Positions 1-6,481 of a DNA stretch of 11,426 nt are shown one piece after another (positions within the stretch are counted from its first letter, which is position 1; every line of letters starts with the position of its first letter). This DNA comes from Lachnospiraceae bacterium (GTDB lineage: Bacteria > Bacillota > Clostridia > Lachnospirales > Lachnospiraceae). The DNA is taken from positions 1 through 11,426 of the forward strand of contig JAAVAG010000116.1 in NCBI GenBank assembly GCA_014804185.1, in the 5' to 3' direction. The position numbers and the translations under genes were made by a program. The notes beneath the pieces were generated by a model. It was given only the letters and a program-made list of their open reading frames with translations, did no database searches and was not told where the DNA came from.

Positions 1-40
1 GGAGCGAACCGATATGATGCGGATCAGGGAGGATGCGGAT

Positions 41-835
41 ATGGGAATCGGAATGTCGGGGGTTCGAAACTCCAATGTAAGTAAGGTTGTGATTAAGAAC
101 AGGGACGGTTCGGTGGCGGCTACCATGACATACAGAAAGCCGACGCTGGTAAAGCCGAAGAGATTGTCGTACAATTTCAAACGCATTTCAACGCAGATCA
201 TGCAGGCAAAGACATCCGGCAATGCCCGGCAGGTTGTGGTAAGAGCCAGAGGTGAGGCCGTGCTGCTGCGCAGAAAACTGAGAAACGGTGATTACAGCAG
301 TTCCGAGACCAGGAATGCCATGATCCATGCGGAGAAGATGGTGAGAATCGCCAAGAAGCGCCTGAAACATCTTCAGGAGGAAGAGGAGATCAAGAAAAAG
401 GGCAGGGCACATGGGGAAGAACCGGAGGAGGAAACCGACGAGTACGGGCCGGAAGACATGGATATCACCGATGTCATGGATATGAACAGTGAGCAGCTGC
501 GGCAGCTGATGCAGGAACTTCAGGAAGCGCTGGAGGAGATGGAGAGCGAGGACGGGATGGAAGAGCTGTCCCAGGCTTTTCAGGGGGAGATGTCGCCAGA
601 GGATCTGGAACTTCTGAAGAAAAAGCACAGAGGAGAGGAAATGCGGGATATCATTGAGGCTGATATGAAGTACCTGAAAGCCCTTTTCGATAAGCTGGTG
701 AAAGAGAAACAGGAGGTTGCAAGCGGCGTAAAGCTGGAACTTTCCGGAGCGGAGATTCCCGTGATGGTGACGCAGATGCCGGAGGCGGATATCCCTGCGG
801 CGCCGGAGGGCGGCAATATAGATGTGATGGTGTAA
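41..835 (+). CDS. Hypothetical basic/coiled-coil protein, 264 aa
   Basis: I do not recognise this family. The reading frame is open to the left edge. ATG codons occur at 14, 17 and 41; I prefer 41 because AGGGAGGA at 26-33 sits 7 bases upstream, although GGAG at 1-4 could serve ATG 14. The first half (roughly residues 20-115) is strongly basic, rich in Arg/Lys and predicted helical. A very acidic stretch with runs of Glu follows (about residues 111-180), then a helical segment rich in Leu/Glu/Lys that looks like a coiled coil, then a short Pro/Gly/acidic tail ending in VMV. There is no signal peptide, membrane segment or catalytic motif. The charge pattern suggests a cytoplasmic structural or nucleic-acid-associated protein, but that is only inference. 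It ends with TAA and is followed by an intrinsic terminator, so it closes a transcription unit whose upstream part lies outside the window. Confidence 0.72.
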   Translation: MGIGMSGVRNSNVSKVVIKNRDGSVAATMTYRKPTLVKPKRLSYNFKRISTQIMQAKTSGNARQVVVRARGEAVLLRRKLRNGDYSSSETRNAMIHAEKMVRIAKKRLKHLQEEEEIKKKGRAHGEEPEEETDEYGPEDMDITDVMDMNSEQLRQLMQELQEALEEMESEDGMEELSQAFQGEMSPEDLELLKKKHRGEEMRDIIEADMKYLKALFDKLVKEKQEVASGVKLELSGAEIPVMVTQMPEADIPAAPEGGNIDVMV

Positions 836-871
836 TGGATTGGAAAATAGTAATATAGGATCCGGCAGCGC

Positions 872-907
872 AAAAGGAGAGGAATTCAAAAGGAGTCCTC
901 TCTTTTT
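872..907 (+). terminator. Intrinsic terminator after the hypothetical gene
   Basis: GAGAGGA (877-883) pairs with TCCTCTC (896-902) around a 12-base loop. A G-T wobble and A-T pairs extend the stem outward, and TTTTT (903-907) follows, with more T residues after AAG. It lies 37 bases after the upstream stop codon and before the next promoter. Confidence 0.75.
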
Positions 908-933
908 AAGTTTTTTGCCCTGGAGGCAGGGCT

Positions 934-961
934 TTGACTTGTGGCAGGATTGTGGTATAAT
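934..961 (+). promoter_or_regulatory. Sigma-A promoter with extended -10 for the aminotransferase operon
   Basis: The -35 box TTGACT (934-939) and the perfect -10 box TATAAT (956-961) are separated by 16 bases. TGG directly before the -10 box provides the TGn extended -10 element. The expected transcript start is near 968, which gives a leader of about 55 bases before the gene at 1023. Confidence 0.8.
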
Positions 962-1022
962 AGGGTGGCTTTGCTGAAGCGGAATACAGACGAGTTTGCG
1001 ATAGAAAGGTTTGGAACAGGTT

Positions 1023-2225
1023 ATGATCGTACAGAAATATAAGGAGATGCTCTCCGGGAAGTCCGTAATCCGGCAGCTGTCAGAGTTTGCGGCGGAGAGA
1101 GGGGCACAGATCGGCTATGAGAATGTGTTCGATTACAGTCTCGGCAACCCCTCCGTTCCCGCTCCGCAGGAATTTACGGACATTATGATAAATATGCTGC
1201 AAAACGACAGCCCGATGCTGCTGCACGGCTACAGCCCCAGTCTGGGAATCTACTCCGTGAGAAAAGCGGTGGCGGACTCCCTGCGGGAGAGATTCGGAAT
1301 TCCCTACGCTGCGGAACATATTTTTATGGCATCCGGCGCGGCGGGAGCTCTGGCCCACGCATTCCGACTGGTGACGGAGCCGGGGGACGAGATACTTACG
1401 TTTGCGCCTTATTTTCCGGAATATAATCCTTATGTGAATCTGACGGGCGCGGCGCTGAAAGTGGTGCCTGCCAGCACGGCGGATTTCCAGATCAATTTTG
1501 ACGCCTTTGAGCATATGATCAATGAGAAGACTATGGCGGTGCTGATCAATACGCCCAATAATCCGTCCGGCATTGTATACTCTGCGGAGACGCTGCGGAG
1601 GCTGGCGGAGGTGCTGAAAGACAGGGCGGAAAAATACGGACACGAAATCTATCTGATCTCCGATGAGCCTTACCGGGAGATTGTTTTTGAGGGAGTGGAC
1701 AGTCCCTGTGTCCCGGCATTTTATGACAATACTATTATGTGTTACTCTTTTTCCAAGTCCCTGTCGCTGCCGGGGGAGAGGATCGGCTATGTGGCTGTGA
1801 ATCCGGCCTGCCGGGAGGCGGAGACGATGATCAATATGTGCGGTCAGATCTCGCGGGGCATCGGACACAACTGCCCGCCCTCCATCATACAGCTGGCTGT
1901 GGCGCAGGTGTTAAGCCGGACGGCGGATCTGTCCGTGTATGAGACGAACATGAAATTGATCTACGAGGAATTGATCCATCTGGGATTCACCTGTGTGAAA
2001 CCGGACGGAACATTTTATATTTTCCCCAAAGCGCTGGAGGAGGATGCGAAAGTGTTCTGCCAGAAAGCGCTGCAGTATGATCTGATTCTTGTACCGGGAG
2101 ACACTTTTGGATGTCCCGGCTATTTCCGGATGGCATATTGTATCGACACGGAGAAAGTGGAGCGGTCGCTGGAGGCGATGAGAAAATTTGTAAAGACGGA
2201 ATATCAGACGAAGCGGCATGAATAA
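1023..2225 (+). CDS. Pyridoxal-phosphate-dependent aminotransferase (class I/II), 400 aa
   Basis: This is a fold-type I PLP aminotransferase of the aspartate aminotransferase superfamily, cytoplasmic, transferring amino groups between an amino acid and a 2-oxo acid. The substrate cannot be read from sequence. Visible landmarks, numbered from ATG 1023: substrate-loop motif SLGNPSVPAP (about 39-48), the NTPNNPSG cofactor motif (176-183), SDEPY (213-217) with the Asp that contacts the pyridine nitrogen, the Schiff-base lysine in SFSKS (Lys245) followed by GERIGY, and the C-terminal Arg in FRMAY (Arg369) that normally holds the substrate carboxylate. Length is normal for the family. The frame also allows TTG at 1011, but AGAAAGG lies only 1 base from it. 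ATG 1023 is preferred despite a poorly spaced ribosome site (AACAGG 2 bases away, AAAGG 13 bases away), so the start is uncertain by 4 residues. The patatin gene begins 67 bases downstream in the same orientation. Confidence 0.93.
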   Translation: MIVQKYKEMLSGKSVIRQLSEFAAERGAQIGYENVFDYSLGNPSVPAPQEFTDIMINMLQNDSPMLLHGYSPSLGIYSVRKAVADSLRERFGIPYAAEHIFMASGAAGALAHAFRLVTEPGDEILTFAPYFPEYNPYVNLTGAALKVVPASTADFQINFDAFEHMINEKTMAVLINTPNNPSGIVYSAETLRRLAEVLKDRAEKYGHEIYLISDEPYREIVFEGVDSPCVPAFYDNTIMCYSFSKSLSLPGERIGYVAVNPACREAETMINMCGQISRGIGHNCPPSIIQLAVAQVLSRTADLSVYETNMKLIYEELIHLGFTCVKPDGTFYIFPKALEEDAKVFCQKALQYDLILVPGDTFGCPGYFRMAYCIDTEKVERSLEAMRKFVKTEYQTKRHE

Positions 2226-2292
2226 ACGCTTCTGATGGATGCGCCTGCCCGTGCGGGCGGTATGGAAAGACAGAAAGGCAGGTTGAAAGAAA

Positions 2293-3162
2293 ATGTATCA
2301 GGCGGGACTGGTTTTGGAAGGCGGCGGTATGAAAGGCGTCTATACGGCAGGGGTACTGGATTTCTTTTTGGATAAGGGGATTGAATTTTCCAATGTGTAC
2401 GGGGTATCCGCTGGGGCATGCTGCATGTGCAGTTATCTGTCCAAACAGAGAGGCAGGGCCCTGGATGTGAATGTGGATTATCTGGATACAAAAAAATACT
2501 GCAGTCTGGAAAGTCTGCTTACCACCGGGGATCTCTTTAACGTGCAGACGGCGTATCACCTGATCCCGGAGTATCTGCACCCCTACGATTATGATACGTT
2601 CGATAAATATGAGGGCAGAGCATATGCGGTAGTGACCAATATTGTGACAGGGCAGCCGGAATATCTGCGGATACGGGACATGAAACGGGACATCGATATG
2701 GTGCGGGCGTCCGCGTCTCTGCCGCTTGTATCCCGAAATGTGCGGATCGGAAAGACACTGTAGCTGGACGGCGGTATTTCGGATGCCATTCCTCTCCGGA
2801 AATCCATTGTGGACGGCAATCTGAAGAATGTGGTCATTATGACCAAGGAGGAAGGGTATGTCCGCAAACCCGATTCCACCGCAAATCTTGCCCTCATAAA
2901 GGTGAGATATCTGAAATATCCTAAAATATATGAACTGATGTCCGACAGGCATATCCGCTACAACGAGACGCTGGAATATATCGAGGAGCAGGAAGAAAAC
3001 GGTCAGGCATTTGTCCTCCGTCCCCAGGAAAAAAGCGATGTGGGCAGAATTGAAAAGGATTCGGAGAAACTGCGCGCCCTCTATGAAGAGGGATATCAGG
3101 AGGCGGAGGAAAACTATGAAGCCCTGCTGAATTATCTGGAAGCCGGGATGGAGACAAATTAA
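2293..3162 (+). pseudogene. Patatin-like phospholipase interrupted by an in-frame TAG
   Basis: Patatin-like proteins are Ser/Asp-dyad lipid acyl hydrolases. The oxyanion-hole motif GGGMKG (about residues 10-15) and the nucleophile elbow GVSAG (Ser39) are intact. After codon 156 the frame meets TAG at 2761-2763. The next codons read LDGGISDAIPL, which is the family's catalytic Asp motif (Asp159). The frame then stays open for another 131 codons to TAA at 3160-3162. Family members commonly have Tyr before LDGG, so a single change of TAT or TAC to TAG explains the break. Without readthrough the product is 156 aa and lacks the catalytic Asp; with readthrough it is 289 aa, near normal size. Alternatives are a sequencing error, a recent null mutation or amber suppression. 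ATG 2293 has only a weak ribosome site (GGCAGG further upstream, GAAAG adjacent). It lies between the aminotransferase and uppP genes, with only 9 bases before the latter, so it is probably cotranscribed. Confidence 0.88.
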
Positions 3163-3177
3163 ACAGGGGGTATGGAA

Positions 3178-4032
3178 ATGGAAATACTGGATATTCTGAA
3201 ATCAATCTTGTTTGGTATTGTGGAGGGCATCACGGAGTGGCTGCCCATCAGCAGCACAGGGCATCTGATCCTGCTGCGGGAGTTTGTAGAATTTGAAAAT
3301 GTGTCCGACGGGTTCTGGGATATGTTCGAGGTGGTGATCCAGTTCGGCGCCATACTGGCAGTGGTGCTGCTGTTCTGGAACCGGATATGGCCCTTTTGCA
3401 CAAAGGGACACGGTTATGCCAAAAGCGGTCCTCTGGCCTATGTGAAAATGGACACGATGACACTCTGGTTTAAAATCCTTGTCGCCTGCGTCCCTGCGGC
3501 GGTTATCGGCGTGCTGTTTGACGATGTGCTGGATGCCGTGTTTTATAAATGGTATGTGGTAGCCGGAGCACTGATCGTGTTCGGCGTTGCCTTTATTATA
3601 GTGGAGAACTGGAACAAGGGGAAAAAGCCCGTGGTTACCCGGCTGGAGCAGCTTACCTACAAAGCGGCGCTGATCATCGGCATTTTTCAGGTGATTGCGG
3701 CCGTATTTCCGGGAACTTCCCGCTCCGGCGCTACCATTGTGGGCGCGCTCCTGATCGGGATCTCCAGAAAGACGGCGGCGGAGTTTACCTTTTTCCTGGC
3801 GATCCCTGTCATGTTCGGCGCAAGTCTTTTAAAACTGGTAAAATTCGGGTTTGATTTTACGGGGGCGGAGATGGCGGTCCTGGGTGTGGGCGTAGTGGTT
3901 TCTTTCGCGGTGTCTGTGGCGGTTATCAGATTCCTGCTGGATTATATCAGGAAACATGACTTCAAAGTGTTCGGATGGTATCGGATCGTATTGGGCGTTC
4001 TGGTATTGATCTATTTTGGGCTGGTCAGGTAA
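3178..4032 (+). CDS. uppP: Undecaprenyl-diphosphatase UppP (BacA), 284 aa
   Basis: This integral membrane phosphatase converts undecaprenyl diphosphate to undecaprenyl phosphate, recycling the lipid carrier for peptidoglycan and other envelope polymers; extra copies of the family are known to give bacitracin tolerance. Both signature motifs are present: EGITEWLPISSTGH near the N-terminus (about residues 16-29), with the catalytic Glu residues, Ser and His, and PGTSRSGATI (about 178-187) with the essential Arg. Several hydrophobic segments fit the multi-spanning topology, and length is typical. Two ATG codons compete. ATG 3172 lies 1 base from AGGGGG (3165-3170) and ATG 3178 lies 7 bases from it, so 3178 is preferred; the alternative adds Met-Glu. 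The gene follows the patatin frame by a few bases, which implies translational or transcriptional coupling. Its last 22 bases overlap the 3' end of the opposing epimerase gene. Confidence 0.96.
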   Translation: MEILDILKSILFGIVEGITEWLPISSTGHLILLREFVEFENVSDGFWDMFEVVIQFGAILAVVLLFWNRIWPFCTKGHGYAKSGPLAYVKMDTMTLWFKILVACVPAAVIGVLFDDVLDAVFYKWYVVAGALIVFGVAFIIVENWNKGKKPVVTRLEQLTYKAALIIGIFQVIAAVFPGTSRSGATIVGALLIGISRKTAAEFTFFLAIPVMFGASLLKLVKFGFDFTGAEMAVLGVGVVVSFAVSVAVIRFLLDYIRKHDFKVFGWYRIVLGVLVLIYFGLVR

Positions 4033-4925
4033 ACATTTTGAAAGGCCCGGAAAGTCTTTTCCATTCCGGCGGAAAATTCCGTATAGCGGATGCCAAGTTC
4101 CCTTTTACTCTTTTCATTGGAATAAAGTTCGGATTCCTCTTCCGCCACAGGGAACGGAAGAGGAATTCCCTGGCGCAGAGCATCCTCCGCCGTCATCGGA
4201 AGTTCCTGCGGCTGCATGTGGGACGCTTTTAGAAGCGTTTCATAAAAAATATCATAGGTGAGAATCTGATCCTGGCACAGATTGTAAGCCTGCCCGTAAG
4301 TCTGCTCATTGAGAAGGCACCGGAGCACGGCGTCCGCGGCGTCCTTGATATAGAGAAACTGAAACTCTCCCGCGGCGTCCGTGATATGCGGCAGCAGGCC
4401 GGTCTGAACGATCATCTGAATATAGGCTGATTCCCGGGGAGCATAATTGAATGGACCGTACAGAATGGCCGGTCTTAAAACCGTATAAGGGATGTCCTTT
4501 GCGGCGCATTGTGCCCTGATCTCCTGTTCCAGAGCCACCTTGCCCGCGATATACGCACCTGCCTCGCCGGGAAAAACTCTTGTCTCCAGAGCGGTCTGTT
4601 CTGTCTTGAGAACCTTTCCCATCCCGCGTTCATATACATCTACAGTGCTGATCAAAATATACTGCCCGATATGGCCCGCCATATTTTCCAGCACGGCGGC
4701 AATGTCTCCCTTTTCATAGGCGCAGAAATCAACGACCACATCGAAATCCTCCCGGAGAGACTTCCAGAGGGGTTTGTCCCTGCGGTCGCCTTTGATTTCG
4801 GCAGCGCCCAGAGCCGCCATAGAATAGGTGCCGCGGTTGAGCACCGTGATGTCGTGTATCCCGGCTGCCTGCATTACAAAGACTCTGCCGAAGAAATAGC
4901 TTCCGCCGATTACTAAGATTTTCAT
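4011..4925 (-). CDS. NAD-dependent epimerase/dehydratase family protein (extended SDR), 304 aa
   Basis: This is a Rossmann-fold short-chain dehydrogenase/reductase of the extended, nucleotide-sugar-epimerase-like type. The N-terminus MKILVIGGSYFFGR is the variant dinucleotide-binding loop GGxxFxGR. STVDVY (93-98) carries the catalytic Ser region, and YIAGK (Tyr125, Lys129) is the YxxxK catalytic pair. LRPAILYGP (150-158) is the typical post-catalytic motif. The C-terminal half is substrate-binding and diverged, so the substrate is unknown. ATG at 4923-4925 is preceded on this strand by AGGAAAGG about 9 bases upstream. The stop is TAG, which shows that TAG ends at least one intact gene in this window. 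The gene converges on uppP with a 22-base 3' overlap and diverges from the nucleotidyltransferase gene. It appears to be a single-gene unit with its own promoter. Confidence 0.9.
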   Translation of the reverse strand: MKILVIGGSYFFGRVFVMQAAGIHDITVLNRGTYSMAALGAAEIKGDRRDKPLWKSLREDFDVVVDFCAYEKGDIAAVLENMAGHIGQYILISTVDVYERGMGKVLKTEQTALETRVFPGEAGAYIAGKVALEQEIRAQCAAKDIPYTVLRPAILYGPFNYAPRESAYIQMIVQTGLLPHITDAAGEFQFLYIKDAADAVLRCLLNEQTYGQAYNLCQDQILTYDIFYETLLKASHMQPQELPMTAEDALRQGIPLPFPVAEEESELYSNEKSKRELGIRYTEFSAGMEKTFRAFQNVYLTSPK

Positions 4926-4956
4926 ATTTTATATGCCTTTCCTGCGTTTTTTTAAT

Positions 4957-4985
4957 AGAATACTAAATATCAAAATGGATGTCCA
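4957..4985 (-). promoter_or_regulatory. Probable promoter of the epimerase gene
   Basis: On the minus strand, TGGACA (4980-4985, 5 of 6 matches to TTGACA) and TATTCT (4957-4962, 4 of 6 to TATAAT) are separated by exactly 17 bases, about 31 bases upstream of the epimerase start. On the plus strand the same spot contains TAGAAT (4956-4961), a possible -10 box for the nucleotidyltransferase gene without a clear -35. The two promoters may overlap. Confidence 0.45.
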
Positions 4986-5011
4986 GAGCCACTGGAAGAA
5001 TGGAGCGAAAA

Positions 5012-5677
5012 ATGTTTGACAAGGATAACTATATTGAGAAACTGATCCGGCTGCTTGAGACAGCCTATGGGGAACGACTGTTATATGTGGGATTACAGGG
5101 AAGCTATCTGAGAGGCGAAGCGACGGCAGACAGTGATCTTGACATTATGGTGGTTGTAGAAAAACTGTCTGTGAGAGATCTCGCCGAATACAGAAAAGCA
5201 ATCTCTTCCCTGGAAGATTATGATAAATCCTGCGGTTTTATCTGCGGCAGAGAGGAACTGCAGAACTGGAATCCGCTTGAAATCTGTCATGTTCTGCACA
5301 CGACGAAAGATTATTATGGAACACTCGCAGAATGGATTCCCGCATACAGGGAAGAAGATGTGCGCAATTATGTGAAACTGAGCCTGAACAATCTTTATCA
5401 CGAGATCTGCCATCGCTATATTCACGCCCCAAGGGAAAAGAACGAAGCGAAGATCGCCTGCAGTTATAAGGCCGTGTTTTTTATTTTGCAGAACATGCAT
5501 TATCTGGACAGCGGTGTCTTTGTCTGCACAAAGAAAGAACTCTCCTCCGTGCTGAAAGGGAAGGACAGGCTTATGATGGACACGGCGATTGCGCTGAGCA
5601 GAGGAGATTCCTTTGATTTTGATGAAGTGTTTGCCCTGTTGTTTTCCTGGTGCCAGGAGGCGATCATGAGGGTTTGA
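5012..5677 (+). CDS. Nucleotidyltransferase-domain protein, 221 aa
   Basis: The N-terminal third holds a DNA polymerase beta-type nucleotidyltransferase motif: GLQGSYLRGEATADSDLDIM (about residues 28-47), with Gly-Ser followed by the metal-binding Asp pair in SDLDIM (Asp42 and Asp44). The rest, about residues 60-221, is mostly helical and resembles the C-terminal helical domain of stand-alone nucleotidyltransferases such as those related to antibiotic nucleotidylyltransferases and MNT-type antitoxins. The acceptor substrate is unknown. Starts are possible at 4979, 5000 and 5012. ATG 5012 is chosen because GGAG (5002-5005) lies 6 bases upstream; 4979 has no ribosome site and would overlap the opposing promoter. 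No HEPN-type partner lies beside it, so a classic MNT/HEPN toxin-antitoxin pair is not supported. It converges on the Uma2-family gene with a 17-base gap and no clear terminator. Confidence 0.82.
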   Translation: MFDKDNYIEKLIRLLETAYGERLLYVGLQGSYLRGEATADSDLDIMVVVEKLSVRDLAEYRKAISSLEDYDKSCGFICGREELQNWNPLEICHVLHTTKDYYGTLAEWIPAYREEDVRNYVKLSLNNLYHEICHRYIHAPREKNEAKIACSYKAVFFILQNMHYLDSGVFVCTKKELSSVLKGKDRLMMDTAIALSRGDSFDFDEVFALLFSWCQEAIMRV

Positions 5678-5694
5678 TGACACAAATGGTGCTG

Positions 5695-6258
5695 TCAGGT
5701 GCTTAACAGTTCGGCAATATAGGAGAAATCAACAAACAGATCCTCATAAATATTAACTTTAATGGCAGAGTCAAAAGAGTATTGAATGTTAAGCAGATTT
5801 CCCTCAAAATAATTGACCGTTACATTTTTGCGGCGGGGATCAACGATCCAATATTCCCGGACTCCTGCATTCTTGTAGTAGTATGGCTTGCGGATATAAT
5901 CATCTGCGGGGTTGCCGGGAGAAACAATCTCAATAATGAAGTCCGGGGCTCCATTGCACCGTTTTCCATCCAGTTTATCTTTGTCACATACAATCATAAG
6001 ATCGGGCTGGACGATGGTAAGGGGATTATCAGCGAGTTTTACATCGAACGGAGCATGAAAAACCCGACAGGACCCTTTTCTGCTTTTTAGATAAATGTTG
6101 AGTATGGTAGAAAGTTCCATTGAGATCATCTGATGGATCTGCGACGGACTGGCCATATAGCTGATCTGCCCATCAAAGACCTCCGCCCTTATGTCTTCAG
6201 GGAGAGCCTCATATTCTTCTAGTGTGATGAGAACAGGCTGAGGATTCAATGCTGACAT
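5695..6258 (-). CDS. Uma2 family protein (DUF820, restriction-endonuclease-like fold), 187 aa
   Basis: Uma2/DUF820 proteins have a PD-(D/E)XK nuclease-like fold; they are abundant in cyanobacteria and occur in Bacillota and other phyla, and their biological role is poorly defined. The conserved order is clear: an N-terminal LTLEEY-like segment (ITLEEYEALP, 11-20), an EVFDGQISYMASPS strand-turn (26-39) followed by His42, VQPDLMIV with Asp86, GAPDFIIEIVSPGN with Glu110, Lys124 in the following helix, and AGVREYWIVDP (131-141). The putative catalytic residues Asp86, Glu110 and Lys124 are present, so the fold looks active. ATG at 6256-6258 is preceded on this strand by AAAGGA about 8 bases upstream, and a strong promoter lies further upstream. 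Base composition looks more AT-rich than in the surrounding operons, consistent with an acquired gene, though this was not calculated. Confidence 0.9.
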   Translation of the reverse strand: MSALNPQPVLITLEEYEALPEDIRAEVFDGQISYMASPSQIHQMISMELSTILNIYLKSRKGSCRVFHAPFDVKLADNPLTIVQPDLMIVCDKDKLDGKRCNGAPDFIIEIVSPGNPADDYIRKPYYYKNAGVREYWIVDPRRKNVTVNYFEGNLLNIQYSFDSAIKVNIYEDLFVDFSYIAELLST

Positions 6259-6320
6259 AATATATTTCCTTTCGAGGTGTGGATAAACGCTTTTGTGGTG
6301 AGAGCGTTGTTTGTTAATCC

Positions 6321-6349
6321 AGTATACACTAAGAATGTGCAGGCGTCAA
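6321..6349 (-). promoter_or_regulatory. Sigma-A promoter of the Uma2-family gene
   Basis: On the minus strand, TTGACG (6344-6349) and TATACT (6321-6326) are separated by exactly 17 bases; both boxes match consensus at 5 of 6 positions. The leader to the start codon at 6258 would be about 57 bases. The -35 box lies inside the left arm of the inverted repeat. Confidence 0.75.
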
Positions 6350-6359
6350 ATTTTCGCGA

Positions 6360-6385
6360 CCCTTTACGAATAGCCCTTACGATAG
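6360..6385. repeat. Tandem imperfect direct repeat between divergent promoters
   Basis: CCCTTTACGAATAG (6360-6373) is followed immediately by CCCTTACGATAG (6374-6385). The second copy lacks one T and one A of the first. The pair sits midway between the two divergent promoters, where a regulator could bind, but no known regulator motif is recognised. Confidence 0.5.
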
Positions 6386-6404
6386 TCAACGCAAAAAGGT
6401 TGAC
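6385..6404. promoter_or_regulatory. Candidate operator: GTCAAC-N8-GTTGAC
   Basis: GTCAAC (6385-6390) and GTTGAC (6399-6404) form a perfect 6-base inverted repeat with an 8-base spacer. The right half covers most of the -35 box of the plus-strand promoter, so a dimeric protein bound there would block transcription of the DUF6465-type gene. No regulator gene is adjacent, so the assignment is an inference from geometry. Confidence 0.4.
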
Positions 6405-6428
6405 AATTTGATGCGCTTGCACTAATAT
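6400..6428 (+). promoter_or_regulatory. Sigma-A promoter of the DUF6465-type gene
   Basis: A perfect -35 box TTGACA (6400-6405) is followed after 17 bases by TAATAT (6423-6428, 4 of 6 matches). Transcription would start near 6435, after the ATG at 6431, which rules out that ATG as the start codon. Confidence 0.7.
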
Positions 6429-6481
6429 AGATGAGGCGAAAAAGAAAAGAAAAAAGCGATGCCCAAAAGGAGGAAAAGAAA

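Larger units (their letters stand above)
6337..6422. repeat. Imperfect inverted repeat, 16/18-base arms, between divergent genes
   Basis: The left arm GTGCAGGCGTCAAATT (6337-6352) is the reverse complement of the right arm AATTTGATGCGCTTGCAC (6405-6422), apart from one mismatch and a two-base gap: 15 of 16 left-arm bases pair. The arms are 52 bases apart and each overlaps or abuts a divergent promoter. The arrangement could be a paired operator, an inverted promoter duplication or the remnant of a very small inverted-repeat element. Confidence 0.6.

Noticed and set aside
2245..2260. GC-rich hairpin (CCTGCC, loop CGTG/GTGC, GGGCGG) between the aminotransferase and patatin genes
   Set aside because: The stem is only about 6 base pairs and no T-run follows, so it is not an intrinsic terminator; operon readthrough is more likely.
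1987..2952. Minus-strand frame of 321 codons spanning the aminotransferase and patatin genes
   Set aside because: It overlaps two recognisable plus-strand genes and has no motif or ribosome site of its own.
4047..4069. CCGGAA/TTCCGG inverted repeat near the uppP-epimerase junction
   Set aside because: It lies inside the epimerase coding sequence and has no T-tract on either strand in the right place.
4509..4916. Plus-strand open frame opposite the epimerase gene
   Set aside because: Shadow of the SDR gene, whose nucleotide-binding and YxxxK motifs lie on the minus strand.
5678..5697. TGACA/TGTCA inverted repeat between the convergent nucleotidyltransferase and Uma2 genes
   Set aside because: Five base pairs, a mismatch next to them and no T-run; too weak to call a terminator.
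5012..6258. MNT/HEPN-type toxin-antitoxin or two-gene defence system
   Set aside because: The nucleotidyltransferase has no HEPN neighbour, and the Uma2 gene is convergent with its own promoter, so no operon-like pairing exists.
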